64,000 nucleotides of DNA from Bacteroides cellulosilyticus (GCF_020091405.1 NZ_CP081903.1:6014501-6078500); one strand, 5' to 3'. Counted from the stretch's first letter, positions 24,752 to 34,336 are shown. Notes: generated from the sequence alone by a model not told the origin. Numbers and translations are program-made.

Positions 24752-25621
24752 TTAAAATCCTGCACAGTTAGACGATTCGGGATGATAACGGAAATTTTGA
24801 TTTAAAGTTGAAATGGTATTCATATCTTCTTTCGTAATTTCAAAAGAAAAGATATCTGATATTTCTTGAATGTGATGAGTCTTGAAAGCACGGAATATAG
24901 GTGCAATACCACATTGTATGCTCCAACGAAGCATTATCTGCGCCACAGACTTGTCGTACTTGACTCCAAGCTGCAACAGTGTAGGATTCTCTTTCACCAG
25001 TGCAATCATAAGGCAAAGTGAAGAACATGCCTGCAAAGCAATATGCTTATGTTTACAATACGCTTGTAAATCCTCGCAGACATTGAACGGGTGTATTTCC
25101 GTTTGCACTACATGAGGTATGATTTCTGCCACGCCCTCCATTGCCTCAAGATGACGCACACGCGCATTGGCTATACCAATCGCTTTTACCTTACCTTTAC
25201 GGTAAATCTTCTCCAACTTCTTCCAATTTTCAATATAATGACCAGGTACCGGCCAATGCAACAACATCAGATCGAGTTGTTCCAAACCTAAGGTTTTCAA
25301 GCTTTCATCTACATAATTCTCTATATTTCCTTCATATTGCTGAGCATTTCCAATCTTGGATGTGATAAAAAAATCATCGCGCTCAACCAGCCCCTCTTTA
25401 ACAAGCATTTTGATACTCTTACCAATAAATCTTTCACTCTTGCCATAGTCGTGCGAAGTGTCAAGGCCTTTGATATTAGCATTATAAGAATTTTCTATAA
25501 TCCGCTTGAATTGATTCAAGTCTATATCTTTCAAACCCATTATTAATGGTAATCCCTGAAAAAGACGAGGCATTTCAACCCCGTTGGCCAATTTTATATC
25601 ACTATCACCTATTACTTGCAT
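24752..25621 (-). CDS. Aldo/keto reductase
   Basis: The 289-residue TIM-barrel oxidoreductase has the complete catalytic tetrad of the aldo/keto reductase family: Asp and Tyr in LDTSHDYGKSERFIG, Lys in FFITSKIG, and His in LMLLHWPVPGHY. The C-terminal NADPH site appears as APIFRAFKTHHIQEI. It reduces a carbonyl with NADPH in the cytosol. Its start overlaps the end of the flippase gene by ten bases. In this cluster it could reduce a keto-acyl or keto-sugar intermediate. Confidence 0.85.
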   Translation of the reverse strand: MQVIGDSDIKLANGVEMPRLFQGLPLIMGLKDIDLNQFKRIIENSYNANIKGLDTSHDYGKSERFIGKSIKMLVKEGLVERDDFFITSKIGNAQQYEGNIENYVDESLKTLGLEQLDLMLLHWPVPGHYIENWKKLEKIYRKGKVKAIGIANARVRHLEAMEGVAEIIPHVVQTEIHPFNVCEDLQAYCKHKHIALQACSSLCLMIALVKENPTLLQLGVKYDKSVAQIMLRWSIQCGIAPIFRAFKTHHIQEISDIFSFEITKEDMNTISTLNQNFRYHPESSNCAGF

Positions 25622-27144
25622 ATCTTGGATTTAATATAATGAACGATTTTGCTTCTATCCTCTTTATTCATTCCAATATAATACGTACAAACAGCCATAG
25701 CAACCACACTCGTGCAACATACCGCTACGAGTGAAAAGAACGGGTAACTGGACGTTATATTTGATACGCCCAACATACACACCATTGAAATGGCCACAAT
25801 AACCAAAGAACGCATATACACCATCCGGCTATAACGACCGATACTGAAAGGTATCTGCCTACGCAATACTATCAGCTCAAGATAGTTGCACAAGATATTT
25901 ACAAAGAAACAAACGACATAGCAAGCATAAGGTGGGAACCCTAAAATATAGGCTGTATAGCTAAGGGGCAAATTGAGCAAAATACTGGCTCCACCCGCAT
26001 AGAGATTGAGCCACTTGATATTACCCGATGCATGCACAGCTAGCACAACGGGCCGTGCAAACGCTCTAACCATATTACAAAGCATCAGACAGCGAATGAA
26101 TATAGCGCTATATTCCGGTACTTCTTTTAACCACAACCCCAAAACATAATCGATCTTCAAGAATAACGGTAGCGAAATTGTACAAAACATCAAGAATGAG
26201 TATTTCGAAGAGCCACGCACCAGACTCATCATCTTTTCAGTTTCACCTAAACTGAAAAGTTTGGTTATCTGTGGACCTACAGCCACCATAAAATTGTTAG
26301 AAAACTGCCTAACAGCCATTTCCACCTGTAAAGCAATACCTCGTGCTGCATTGACTACAACCCCGAAGAAGAAGTTAATCATCAGGTTAATACCTTGTGC
26401 GTATCCAGTAACACAAATTGTCCCCATGACGTCCCACAAAGAAAAACGAAGCATAGACTTGTAGTAATGCTTTTCGTTCACTATACGCAACCTGCATTCT
26501 TTAAATTTGCGTTTACAATAGAACCGATAGAAAAATTGAAGTGATATTTGCCATCCGCATATCATAGCTCCATAAAAGAGCAAACGGTCAAAACTATCAA
26601 TTGCGATAAGAAAAAGCACCATCAAAAGCTTAAAAACAGCCTCCGCTATACCTACAAAAGCATAGATATTCATTTCCTCATGCGCTATGATACAAGCACT
26701 GTAAGGTACCTGCGTCAAAGAAAGCATACAGGTTAGAACAGAAAACTGATACAACCAGTTAGCCACCACTAATCTTCCTTCGGGTACGACAAGTATATTA
26801 TTAACATACCATAAGCCTATCGTTTCCGCAAGTACAAATACAATGAGAGCAATAACGGTATGAATTAAAAACGATGCACTAAAAGTCTTACCTAATCGTT
26901 CTTTATCGCCACGGCCTAATTCAAATGTAATGAATCGGGAAGAACCTGATGATAATGCGCCGTTGATGATGGCAAATATTGAGACTATACCGCCAACAAC
27001 ATTGTATAGTCCATAATCTTCTATCCCTAAAGCATCGAGCACCAATCGTGATGTGTAAAGCGTTACAGCCATCACGAATAACATACGAATGTAAAGGAAT
27101 AAAGTATTCTTAGCTATTCTTCTATTAGAAGATACCTGCTCCAT
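25612..27144 (-). CDS. Wzx-type lipid-linked oligosaccharide flippase
   Basis: This 510-residue polytopic protein has about twelve to fourteen membrane helices and the look of the polysaccharide transporter (MATE/MOP) superfamily: an N-terminal NRRIAKNTLFLYIRML, then LGIEDYGLYNVVGGIVSIF and RFITFELGRGDKERLGKTF. It would move the lipid-linked repeat unit across the inner membrane. It is the only flippase in the window, and its Wzy partner lies in the other capsule half (11642-12838). The upstream metallo-hydrolase gene ends one base away. Confidence 0.85.
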   Translation of the reverse strand: MEQVSSNRRIAKNTLFLYIRMLFVMAVTLYTSRLVLDALGIEDYGLYNVVGGIVSIFAIINGALSSGSSRFITFELGRGDKERLGKTFSASFLIHTVIALIVFVLAETIGLWYVNNILVVPEGRLVVANWLYQFSVLTCMLSLTQVPYSACIIAHEEMNIYAFVGIAEAVFKLLMVLFLIAIDSFDRLLFYGAMICGWQISLQFFYRFYCKRKFKECRLRIVNEKHYYKSMLRFSLWDVMGTICVTGYAQGINLMINFFFGVVVNAARGIALQVEMAVRQFSNNFMVAVGPQITKLFSLGETEKMMSLVRGSSKYSFLMFCTISLPLFLKIDYVLGLWLKEVPEYSAIFIRCLMLCNMVRAFARPVVLAVHASGNIKWLNLYAGGASILLNLPLSYTAYILGFPPYACYVVCFFVNILCNYLELIVLRRQIPFSIGRYSRMVYMRSLVIVAISMVCMLGVSNITSSYPFFSLVAVCCTSVVAMAVCTYYIGMNKEDRSKIVHYIKSKICK

Positions 27145-27145
27145 C

Positions 27146-27730
27146 TTATATCTTTGTTATCTCGCCATGACCAGAACAAAGAACTTTGTTCAAGGCCATA
27201 GATTCTATTAATTTCGCACTCGATACCGCCTCGAACTTATTAGAGCCGGGAAGATTGGTGACTACTTTAATGCCGGGAATATAAGAATCTCCCGAAAATA
27301 GATAATCATTTACAATATAACTAATACAGCTTTCTGAATGCCCTGGTGTAAAAAACGCCTTGGCACTTGTAAAGCCAATATTGATTTCTATTCCGTCTTC
27401 AACCACAAATATCTTTTCCTTTTTATTAAAGATAAATGGTTTTTCGTGAAAGAATGACATATTTTTTTTTGCAGAAAGTAATCCCTCCCTACCATAAATA
27501 TTCGTAAAAACGCAACAATCCGGATATATTTCAAAGAGATCATTCAGCCCATATATATGGTCGAAATGCGTATGTGTAAGTAGTACCCCTTTTACCTTTT
27601 TTGAAGGTAAGGAAGAGATTATATTGTCTATGTCACCACAATCCACAAGCCACACATCAAAGGCAGTGTCATCCTCCAAAATATAAGTATTGGAACTGAA
27701 TATGCTATTAACAACTTTAGTAACCTTCAT
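27146..27730 (-). CDS. MBL-fold metallo-hydrolase
   Basis: This 194-residue protein has the metallo-beta-lactamase fold. The metal site is LLTHTHFDHIYGL (HxHxDH), followed by FFTPGHSESCISYI, FSGDSYIPG and CSGHGEITKI at the C-terminus. The size and motif set fit small glyoxalase II-like thioester hydrolases. Sitting directly beside three ketoacyl synthase genes and an ACP gene, it might release or edit an acyl thioester, which is inference. The synthase III-like gene before it ends one base upstream. Confidence 0.83.
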   Translation of the reverse strand: MKVTKVVNSIFSSNTYILEDDTAFDVWLVDCGDIDNIISSLPSKKVKGVLLTHTHFDHIYGLNDLFEIYPDCCVFTNIYGREGLLSAKKNMSFFHEKPFIFNKKEKIFVVEDGIEINIGFTSAKAFFTPGHSESCISYIVNDYLFSGDSYIPGIKVVTNLPGSNKFEAVSSAKLIESMALNKVLCSGHGEITKI

Positions 27731-28810
27731 TCATTGAACCCGTATCCCGTTTTCTACTTCAACAATATCGCTAATTTTCAAATCAAAAAAAGGTACAATG
27801 GCATTTGCCCAAGTCATGCCTACACCAAAAGCGCTCATAAACAATCGCTTGTCACCATCCATCTTACCATTCAGCTGATCAACAATGGTAAGCGGTATAG
27901 AGACAGAAGAAGTATTACCATATTTATCTATCGTAGAAGGAATCTTACTAAAATCGAGTTTTAGTTTCTTTGCCAAATAACTATTAATAAAATTATTGGA
28001 CTGATGAAACGTATAATAATCCAGCGAGTGAACATCAACCCCGCTCCATTTAAGTAAAGCCTTCATATCACGCGGTATTTCAGTTATTACGAAGTTAAAC
28101 ACATCAGCCCCCTTCATATAACCTTGCTCATCGTTGCGAATATTCCCATATTCATCAACAACTCTCTCTCTGAGAGTTTCAATAGAGCTTGGATTACGGT
28201 AGCCCCCTCCATTTATCTTGATCAAATCACCACGAGAACCATCAGAATTCAAAGAGAACCAACTATCACCTATTTTCTTATTGCGCTCTACAATGGCAGC
28301 CACACCTCCATCGCCAAAGAGGAAAGCCGTACGTCGGTCTTTTGGAGAATACACCTTTGACCGTGTTTCTCCGTCAAGAATCAGAGCTTTGCGAAGGCCA
28401 GACTGCTGCATCATCGCAAATACTGTACTTAAACCATAAATAAAAGCAGAACACCCTAAAACCATGTCAAAAGCTATGGTTGTAGAAGGCAGGCCAAGAC
28501 GATCCTGCAAAAGCACAGAAGTGGCAGGCATACGATAATCACCCGTCTGCGAAATAAATAGAAGTAGATCTATTTCACTCTTATCTATATTATTGTCTGC
28601 AATCAACTTTTCCGCAGCTGCGAAACAAAGGTCGCTCGAACAGGTCTTCGCATCAGCAAAACGACGTTCGAAGATGCCAACTTTATCAACAACCTGCTTT
28701 ACCTGATTTTCAGAAAAGTATTGAGTATATTTATAGTTGTCTATTACTTGTCGTGGTATCGCAGCAGCCAATGCTGTAATGCCTACTCCTTTATATTTTA
28801 AAAAAGCCAT
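27731..28810 (-). CDS. 3-oxoacyl-ACP synthase III-like enzyme, copy A
   Basis: The 359-residue thiolase-fold enzyme carries the full KAS III triad: Cys120 in MVLGCSAFIYG, His in FHQSNNF, and Asn in YGNTSSVS. KAS III enzymes condense an acyl-CoA starter with malonyl-ACP or transfer acyl groups. The sequence differs clearly from copies B and C, so they are paralogues with separate duties rather than a recent duplication. Being inside a capsule operon with its own ACP, it probably makes a special acyl group rather than membrane fatty acids. Confidence 0.87.
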   Translation of the reverse strand: MAFLKYKGVGITALAAAIPRQVIDNYKYTQYFSENQVKQVVDKVGIFERRFADAKTCSSDLCFAAAEKLIADNNIDKSEIDLLLFISQTGDYRMPATSVLLQDRLGLPSTTIAFDMVLGCSAFIYGLSTVFAMMQQSGLRKALILDGETRSKVYSPKDRRTAFLFGDGGVAAIVERNKKIGDSWFSLNSDGSRGDLIKINGGGYRNPSSIETLRERVVDEYGNIRNDEQGYMKGADVFNFVITEIPRDMKALLKWSGVDVHSLDYYTFHQSNNFINSYLAKKLKLDFSKIPSTIDKYGNTSSVSIPLTIVDQLNGKMDGDKRLFMSAFGVGMTWANAIVPFFDLKISDIVEVENGIRVQ

Positions 28811-28822
28811 AATCTTTTTACT

Positions 28823-29203
28823 TCAAGAAAAATATTCCCTATTTTTTATTTGTGTATCCACTGTAAGGCATATGCGATTCTTTGCATCTTTAACTTGAGC
28901 CCTTACAATACCTATACCCATATCTTTGACCATATCACAAAGCTTCACAATAACTTTGTAAGATTCATCAAGATATATCGGGCGGATGAACTTAGCAGAA
29001 CGCTGTATGTTAATAGATTCCGGATAGAGTTTCGATAGAATACCACCTACCAAGCATACGGAATACATGCCATTGATCAAGACACGTGCATCCCCATGTT
29101 TACGGTGCAATTCATTCAAATCGCCAATAATATCGCAAAATATCACCTGTTTATCGTAATTGATAAGCAGATCGGCTTCATAAGTTTCTCCTATTTGTAA
29201 CAT
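28823..29203 (-). CDS. MaoC-like hot-dog dehydratase
   Basis: The 126-residue protein has the size and pattern of single-domain MaoC/(R)-hydratase proteins. The catalytic dyad is visible as Asp28 and His33 in IGDLNELHRKHGDA, followed by ARVLINGMYSVCLVGGIL. The segment AKFIRPIYLDESYKVIV matches the FxxPV-type strand of the family. It would dehydrate a 3-hydroxyacyl-ACP, or hydrate an enoyl one. It lies between synthase III copies A and B, so a complete elongation set (synthase, reductase, dehydratase, ACP) is present, except for an enoyl reductase. Confidence 0.75.
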   Translation of the reverse strand: MLQIGETYEADLLINYDKQVIFCDIIGDLNELHRKHGDARVLINGMYSVCLVGGILSKLYPESINIQRSAKFIRPIYLDESYKVIVKLCDMVKDMGIGIVRAQVKDAKNRICLTVDTQIKNREYFS

Positions 29204-29212
29204 CTGATAAAA

Positions 29213-30316
29213 TTACTCTATGCCTATATCAGCAGGGCTATTGATAATACCTTCAGTAAAAATATTGTCGGTTTCTGCAACTGGTAATATATCATTTGTA
29301 TTGATCCGGGCTGAAGCCACTCCCCATGATAAGCCAATGCCAAATGCTTGGATAAGGCAATTGAGCTCTTTGTTAGAGTTATCATAACCATAAGTATCGC
29401 ATAAAGCAAGAATGAGAGATGTTGCGGTTGTATTGCCATATTTGTCTACTACCAGCGGCATCTTTTCAAGAGGGATACCCAGTTTCTTGGCAATTTTTAA
29501 GCAGATAGCCTTATTGGCCTGATGAATAGGAAAACAATCATAGTCATCCACTTTTGAACCGGTTTTCTCAAAAAAAGCCTTAGTGGTCTTTGGTACGGCT
29601 GAAATTGAGAATGCAAATACATCAGCACCGTTCAGCCACGTATTATACAATGTATTCTTACTGCCATTGGCAAGAGTGAATACTTCGTGTGTAGCATCCG
29701 GATTACGGAAACCTCCGGCAGGCACAATAATAGCTTTGAATCCAGAACCATCTGAACAAAGCATTTCCTCAATGACATTCTCTTCTTCCGTTTTCTCAAG
29801 AAGAATTGCAGAACCGGCATCACCGAAAAGCAATGCGGTAGAGTCACCTTGATAGGTACTTTGAGACGACATTTCGCCAACAAGCAAGAGCACCTTCTTA
29901 ATATCGGATGTCTGCATCATAGAGCATGCAGCCTGCAAGCCATAAGGTGTAGCAGAACAAGCCAAACGAAGATCATAGGCTACGCAACCCTGAGAAAGTC
30001 CCAGTCGATAATGTAAAATGCAGGCGTTTGACGGACGCCAATAGTCTGTAGAGAAGCCAACAAACAGTACTGCGCCAATCTCTTCACGATTAACATTTTT
30101 ATGTTGAATAAGACGTTCCGCAGCATCGTAGCAAAGGTCTGATGCGGTTTGATGTTCGGCTGTAGTATGAATCTGTTCAATGCCAACGTTAGCCTTAAAC
30201 TTTTCAATATACTCTTTGCCCCATACATCTGCTCTATCATCTGTTTTAACGATATGTGAAGGTATAGAGGTAGCTACACCTGTAATTTTAATATTACTAA
30301 ATTTGAAATAAGGCAT
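29213..30316 (-). CDS. 3-oxoacyl-ACP synthase III-like enzyme, copy B
   Basis: This 367-residue thiolase-fold protein keeps the KAS III triad: Cys120 in LRLACSATPYG, His in FPIHQANKAI, and Asn in YGNTTATS. The substrate-pocket region differs from the other copies (for example DYWRPSNACILHY instead of the DYRMPATS wording of copy A), suggesting another acyl substrate. It is preceded by the ketoreductase gene with an 11-bp gap and followed by the MaoC-like gene. It might act in chain initiation or in acyl transfer to the ACP. Confidence 0.87.
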   Translation of the reverse strand: MPYFKFSNIKITGVATSIPSHIVKTDDRADVWGKEYIEKFKANVGIEQIHTTAEHQTASDLCYDAAERLIQHKNVNREEIGAVLFVGFSTDYWRPSNACILHYRLGLSQGCVAYDLRLACSATPYGLQAACSMMQTSDIKKVLLLVGEMSSQSTYQGDSTALLFGDAGSAILLEKTEEENVIEEMLCSDGSGFKAIIVPAGGFRNPDATHEVFTLANGSKNTLYNTWLNGADVFAFSISAVPKTTKAFFEKTGSKVDDYDCFPIHQANKAICLKIAKKLGIPLEKMPLVVDKYGNTTATSLILALCDTYGYDNSNKELNCLIQAFGIGLSWGVASARINTNDILPVAETDNIFTEGIINSPADIGIE

Positions 30317-30327
30317 AAATTATTATT

Positions 30328-31068
30328 TTATAGTTTACATCCTCCATCGATGAACAAAGAAATGCCTGTTATCCATGACGCAGCATCCGAAAGCAGATAA
30401 ACAGCTCCATAAGCTACTTCCTCTGGTTTGCCATACCTCTTAAGAGCATATTCTGCCGCATTCTTCTGCATATCTTCTTCTGAATAAGAACCACCATAAA
30501 TAAGAGGTGTTTCAACCATGCCGGGACAGATAGAATTAACACGAATACGTGGAGCCAATTCTTTGGCACAAGAGATCATCATCGAGTTAAGCGCAGCTTT
30601 GGATGCCCCATAGATTGAGTTTCCCGCAGGAAAACCTTTAATTCCTCCAATAGAAGCTATAATAACAACAGAGCAATTCTTATTCACTTTCTTTGACTTA
30701 ACAAGTTGACGGAGTAACTCAACAGGAGAAAATAAATTTGTGGTAAACATGTCTTGAAACTGTTCTGGTGTTGCAAATTTGAAAGGAACTGTTTTCATCT
30801 GTCCTGCACACAAGACAAGGCCATCATAAATAGCACTACCCAAAACCAATTTCTTTATGACATTGGCATCATTAAGATCACCCACATAAGTGTCGTGGTT
30901 TTCACCTGTCAATAATGATAGAGTTTCATTGAGACGCTCTTCATTGCGACCACAGATAGTAAGCGTTGCTCCCATCTTAGAACATTCTATTGCAGTGGCT
31001 TTACCAATGCCGGAAGAAGCTCCTGTAACAAGGATATGCTTGCTTTCTAATGAAAATGGATTATACAT
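30328..31068 (-). CDS. Short-chain dehydrogenase/reductase (FabG-like ketoreductase)
   Basis: This classical SDR of 246 residues shows the cofactor site VTGASSGIGKAT, the basic CGRNEERL turn suited to NADPH, the LCAGQ strand, and the catalytic SIYGASKAALNS with Tyr and Lys, ending with FIDGGCKL. It most likely reduces a 3-oxoacyl-ACP to the 3-hydroxyacyl form. It lies between synthase copies B and C, eleven bases from B and one base from C, in one tightly packed transcription unit. Confidence 0.87.
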   Translation of the reverse strand: MYNPFSLESKHILVTGASSGIGKATAIECSKMGATLTICGRNEERLNETLSLLTGENHDTYVGDLNDANVIKKLVLGSAIYDGLVLCAGQMKTVPFKFATPEQFQDMFTTNLFSPVELLRQLVKSKKVNKNCSVVIIASIGGIKGFPAGNSIYGASKAALNSMMISCAKELAPRIRVNSICPGMVETPLIYGGSYSEEDMQKNAAEYALKRYGKPEEVAYGAVYLLSDAASWITGISLFIDGGCKL

Positions 31069-31069
31069 A

Positions 31070-32107
31070 TTATATCTCTACTAAATCTGATATTACAATA
31101 TTATCGGTTTCAAAAGCCACAGTAGCCCAAGAAAGCCCTACACCAAAACCACAGCAAAGCAATTTTGCAGGCTGATTTTCAATCTTATTTTTAAGTTGCG
31201 TGACTATTGTCAGAGGTATGCTGGCAGAAGATGTGTTACCGAATGTAGGCATACTGATAGGAACTTTCTCAGGATTAAGCTTCAACTTCTTCTGAATCAT
31301 AGCGTTCATCTTTAAATTTGCCTGATGGAAAACGAAATAGTCATAAGCCTGATAATCAAATTCAAATCTTTCAGCCAGTTTCTTGATTGATTTTGGAGCG
31401 GTAGAAATGCCAAAGCTGAACACATCCATACCTTTCATGCGGCACTGCAAACGTGTATATTCCTTACCATCAACAATTTCTTTCTTGAAAGAGTTTATAG
31501 ATAAACCATTGCGAACTCCTCCATCAGGCATAATAATGGCATCATAGCCACTACCATCTGTTCCAAAATGGAAATTAAATGGTTGGGCATCAGAACTGTA
31601 TTCTAATGCAGTGACTGTACCGGCAAAGCCAAAAAGAGGGTCATCTTCTGGCATAAGACGCTTTGCATCCCCTGCCATCAATAAAGCTTTTGTTATGTTA
31701 CCAGTCTGCATCAAAGACGCAGCAATGCTAAGACCGTAAACCCAACCAGAACAACCTAAATTAACATCAGCCGCATAACATTCCTTGCTTAATCCTAATC
31801 TGTCTTGCAATATGCAAGAAGTAGCAGGAAATCTATAATCTGCGGTTTGCGAAACAAATATAATAGCACCTACTTCCTTTTTATCCCAATTTAAATCAGC
31901 TAATAATTTTTCTGAAGCTGCATAACAAAGATCTGAAGTACATGAAGTGTTATCCACACGACGTTCACGAACGCCTGTCATTTCAACAAATGCCGCGGCA
32001 TCATAGTCTGCAGAATAAACCATTGAACCATCATTACGAACAATAGTTGCCGGAACACCGGCTGCAAAGCCGGCGATCCGAACATTATCAATTTGAAGAA
32101 ATGCCAT
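31070..32107 (-). CDS. 3-oxoacyl-ACP synthase III-like enzyme, copy C
   Basis: I place the start at the ATG at 32105-32107 (MAFLQIDNV), because it aligns with copy A's MAFLKYKGV, and the upstream extension overlaps the ACP gene. The 345-residue protein has the triad Cys119 in VNLGCSGWVYG, His in FVFHQANLKM, and Asn in FGNTSSAS. It follows the carrier-protein gene by four bases, so both are probably co-translated. This arrangement suggests that copy C loads or extends the chain on that dedicated ACP. Confidence 0.87.
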   Translation of the reverse strand: MAFLQIDNVRIAGFAAGVPATIVRNDGSMVYSADYDAAAFVEMTGVRERRVDNTSCTSDLCYAASEKLLADLNWDKKEVGAIIFVSQTADYRFPATSCILQDRLGLSKECYAADVNLGCSGWVYGLSIAASLMQTGNITKALLMAGDAKRLMPEDDPLFGFAGTVTALEYSSDAQPFNFHFGTDGSGYDAIIMPDGGVRNGLSINSFKKEIVDGKEYTRLQCRMKGMDVFSFGISTAPKSIKKLAERFEFDYQAYDYFVFHQANLKMNAMIQKKLKLNPEKVPISMPTFGNTSSASIPLTIVTQLKNKIENQPAKLLCCGFGVGLSWATVAFETDNIVISDLVEI

Positions 32108-32111
32108 GCAT

Positions 32112-32342
32112 TTAAGCCTTACTTTGAATAAGATTAAACAAGTCCTCGATAGTCTCGGATGTCTTGATATCATCTCCTTTCAGAGTTATATCATACTCTT
32201 CATCCACCATAGCAATGATAGAAAGAGCTGAAAGTGAAGACCACTCTTCAAGAGCCTTAAACTCTGTATCAGCTCTGAATTCAGCAGCATCTGTTTCGTC
32301 AAATTGTTCTGCAAACTTTTCAATGAATTCTGTTAATTCCAT
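32112..32342 (-). CDS. Acyl carrier protein
   Basis: This is a 76-residue acidic four-helix carrier protein. The phosphopantetheine attachment serine is Ser36, in EEWSSLSALSII; the usual DSL motif is here SSL, as in many specialised ACPs. The high Asp/Glu content and the closing helix (SETIEDLFNLI) are typical. It is not the housekeeping AcpP, which would sit beside fabF. It is probably dedicated to the three synthase III-like enzymes downstream and to the acyltransferase domain upstream. Confidence 0.88.
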   Translation of the reverse strand: MELTEFIEKFAEQFDETDAAEFRADTEFKALEEWSSLSALSIIAMVDEEYDITLKGDDIKTSETIEDLFNLIQSKA

Positions 32343-32385
32343 AATGTTTTTTAGTTTTTAAATTATAATATATAATAGCGTGACT

Positions 32386-34218
32386 TTAGTATTTCCAATG
32401 TACATCAGTTTGCACCACACGGGCGGGATTTCCCGCAACAAGAGAATAAGGAGGGACATTGGTCGTGACTACTGTATGGGCACTAATTATGGCTCCATCT
32501 CCTATCTTAACCCCCTGCATGATGGTACAACCTTCACATAACCATACATGCTTGCCAATAATGACCGGCTTCGATGTTTTATAGCCTTGAAGAGACACAT
32601 GATGTCCACCATTATTGTCTCTAATAGTCACATTCCGCCCAATACGGCAATCTTCACCGATTTCAATGTGATCTCCGCAAATCAAAGTTAAGCCCATATT
32701 GGGTCCCCCTCCCTTGAAGTTTCCAAAATCATTGTGTATAATAAGCGAGGCGCCTTTGAATACTTCAATATCGCAACCATAGCCTGCACTAAAATTGCTG
32801 TCTACCTGAAGTGTAGCACCTTCTTCTACAAGCAAGCGGCTTTCAAGCTTTGAACCATGTACTCTTCGGCTTCCCATATGAAAACGAGCGTTCAATATAA
32901 TGTTCGCTTTAGGATGGATATCCCAAACGGTATAACGTGAAAGGGCAATATACCCCCCTCTTTGTATATTAGAATGAATAGATGAAGGTGGCAGAAAATT
33001 CAATTTAACTAATTTCAAAAAATGATATGGACTTCCAAAAGACAACTGTATCAATCTTCGGATACAACAAACAATATTCTTTAGTTTAATTCTTACCGAA
33101 GAGTTATTAGGTACCGGAAAATATTTTGCTTCCAGATCTTCAAAATTCATATATTGCGCATCTTTGAAAAATTGTTCCCTGTCAACTTTGCTTGGAGACA
33201 AAGATTTCATAATGCTGGGATTACCAAGAACGGCCTCCTCGAATGGAAATTCAATACACTTGATTTTTTGCCGAATATCTTCAAATAATGCTGCACCCTT
33301 TTCTGAATTGACTAGAACTAACGAAGTACCTACATTATCATCCATTGATGGATCAAACTTTTCGATACCCCAACAATCAGCAAGAGTGATATCAGCGATA
33401 CGAGGCATACCCTTAAACTTGCAGCTGTAGCAAGATGGACGACAAAATGCATTAGTTTGCAGATAGCCGCGTGTCATTCCGTTGAGGGGAGATGGAATGA
33501 AGAGACTTTTACCATTAGCAAAGATATATTTGGCAGCCATTAGATGCCACCCAAGCTCTTTATTTTTGGCTTTTTGCCAAATAACCTTTGAACCTTCTTT
33601 ACGTTCAAGACTTTCGCGGAACTTAGTTCCAATCATTGGAGAATTAATACCTCTACACACAAAATCCGCAATAATAAGATTCTCATACGGCTTGCGTAAA
33701 AAGGTCCTAAGAGCCGCCATTTGGCAAGGACAGCCGCAGACAAGGACTTTTTCACCAGATTTCAAGATTTCTTTCACCTGCTTAAAAAATCCGACACAAC
33801 TACTTTGAGTATATTTTGAACTACGCAAAGCAAGCAAGTCTTTTTTATCATTGGAGATGAATTGCTTCACATTGAAATTTTCATCATATATTGCTCCACC
33901 CACATAACCTCTGTCACGATACATTTTTTCCGCAAGAGCTGAGAAAAGTCCACCGGAAGTAGAATCAAAACGCACTTCAAGATTCTTGTGTATAGCTGCA
34001 TAACACTTTGGCACTTCAAAATCATTCTTTTTCAGTTTATCAATATTGATAATTGGACAAACCTTCTCACACAATCCACAATTGTTACACTTACTCTTGT
34101 CTACCTCCGGATACCAAAAACCTTCAATATCCGTTTTGAAAGTAATTGCATCATGAGCACACACGTCGCCACAGGCATTGCAACCGCAACACATTGCTTT
34201 ATCCGAAATATCAATCAT
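32386..34218 (-). CDS. Fusion: FrhB-like iron-sulfur protein plus left-handed beta-helix acyltransferase
   Basis: The 610-residue protein joins two families. Residues 1-60 hold two [4Fe-4S] motifs (CCGCNACGDVC and CNNCGLCEKVCP). About 70-390 is the FrhB/FdhB-like part, with TSGGLFSALA, VLVCGCPCQMAALR, CRPSCYSC and ADITLADCWG. About 440-610 is a hexapeptide-repeat acyltransferase, with IEIGEDCRIGRNVTIRDN, a histidine pair at GGHHVS, and SLVAGNPARVVQTD at the end. These parts are usually separate genes in capsule loci. The C-terminal domain may pass an acyl group to a sugar. The redox role of FrhB-like proteins in glycan clusters is unknown. Confidence 0.85.
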   Translation of the reverse strand: MIDISDKAMCCGCNACGDVCAHDAITFKTDIEGFWYPEVDKSKCNNCGLCEKVCPIINIDKLKKNDFEVPKCYAAIHKNLEVRFDSTSGGLFSALAEKMYRDRGYVGGAIYDENFNVKQFISNDKKDLLALRSSKYTQSSCVGFFKQVKEILKSGEKVLVCGCPCQMAALRTFLRKPYENLIIADFVCRGINSPMIGTKFRESLERKEGSKVIWQKAKNKELGWHLMAAKYIFANGKSLFIPSPLNGMTRGYLQTNAFCRPSCYSCKFKGMPRIADITLADCWGIEKFDPSMDDNVGTSLVLVNSEKGAALFEDIRQKIKCIEFPFEEAVLGNPSIMKSLSPSKVDREQFFKDAQYMNFEDLEAKYFPVPNNSSVRIKLKNIVCCIRRLIQLSFGSPYHFLKLVKLNFLPPSSIHSNIQRGGYIALSRYTVWDIHPKANIILNARFHMGSRRVHGSKLESRLLVEEGATLQVDSNFSAGYGCDIEVFKGASLIIHNDFGNFKGGGPNMGLTLICGDHIEIGEDCRIGRNVTIRDNNGGHHVSLQGYKTSKPVIIGKHVWLCEGCTIMQGVKIGDGAIISAHTVVTTNVPPYSLVAGNPARVVQTDVHWKY

Positions 34219-34336
34219 ATGAATGGAAATACTTAATGAAAATATAAAATTCTGACCAACTCACTCTTCTGGTAAGCCAGCATATATATTCACACTGCAA
34301 TAAAATGATGCAGCGCCAATAATAAAAAGGGAATAA

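Noticed and set aside
27731..32107. Recent tandem duplication of the three KAS III-like genes
   Set aside because: The three proteins differ through most of their length and are interleaved with other genes, so they are old paralogues.
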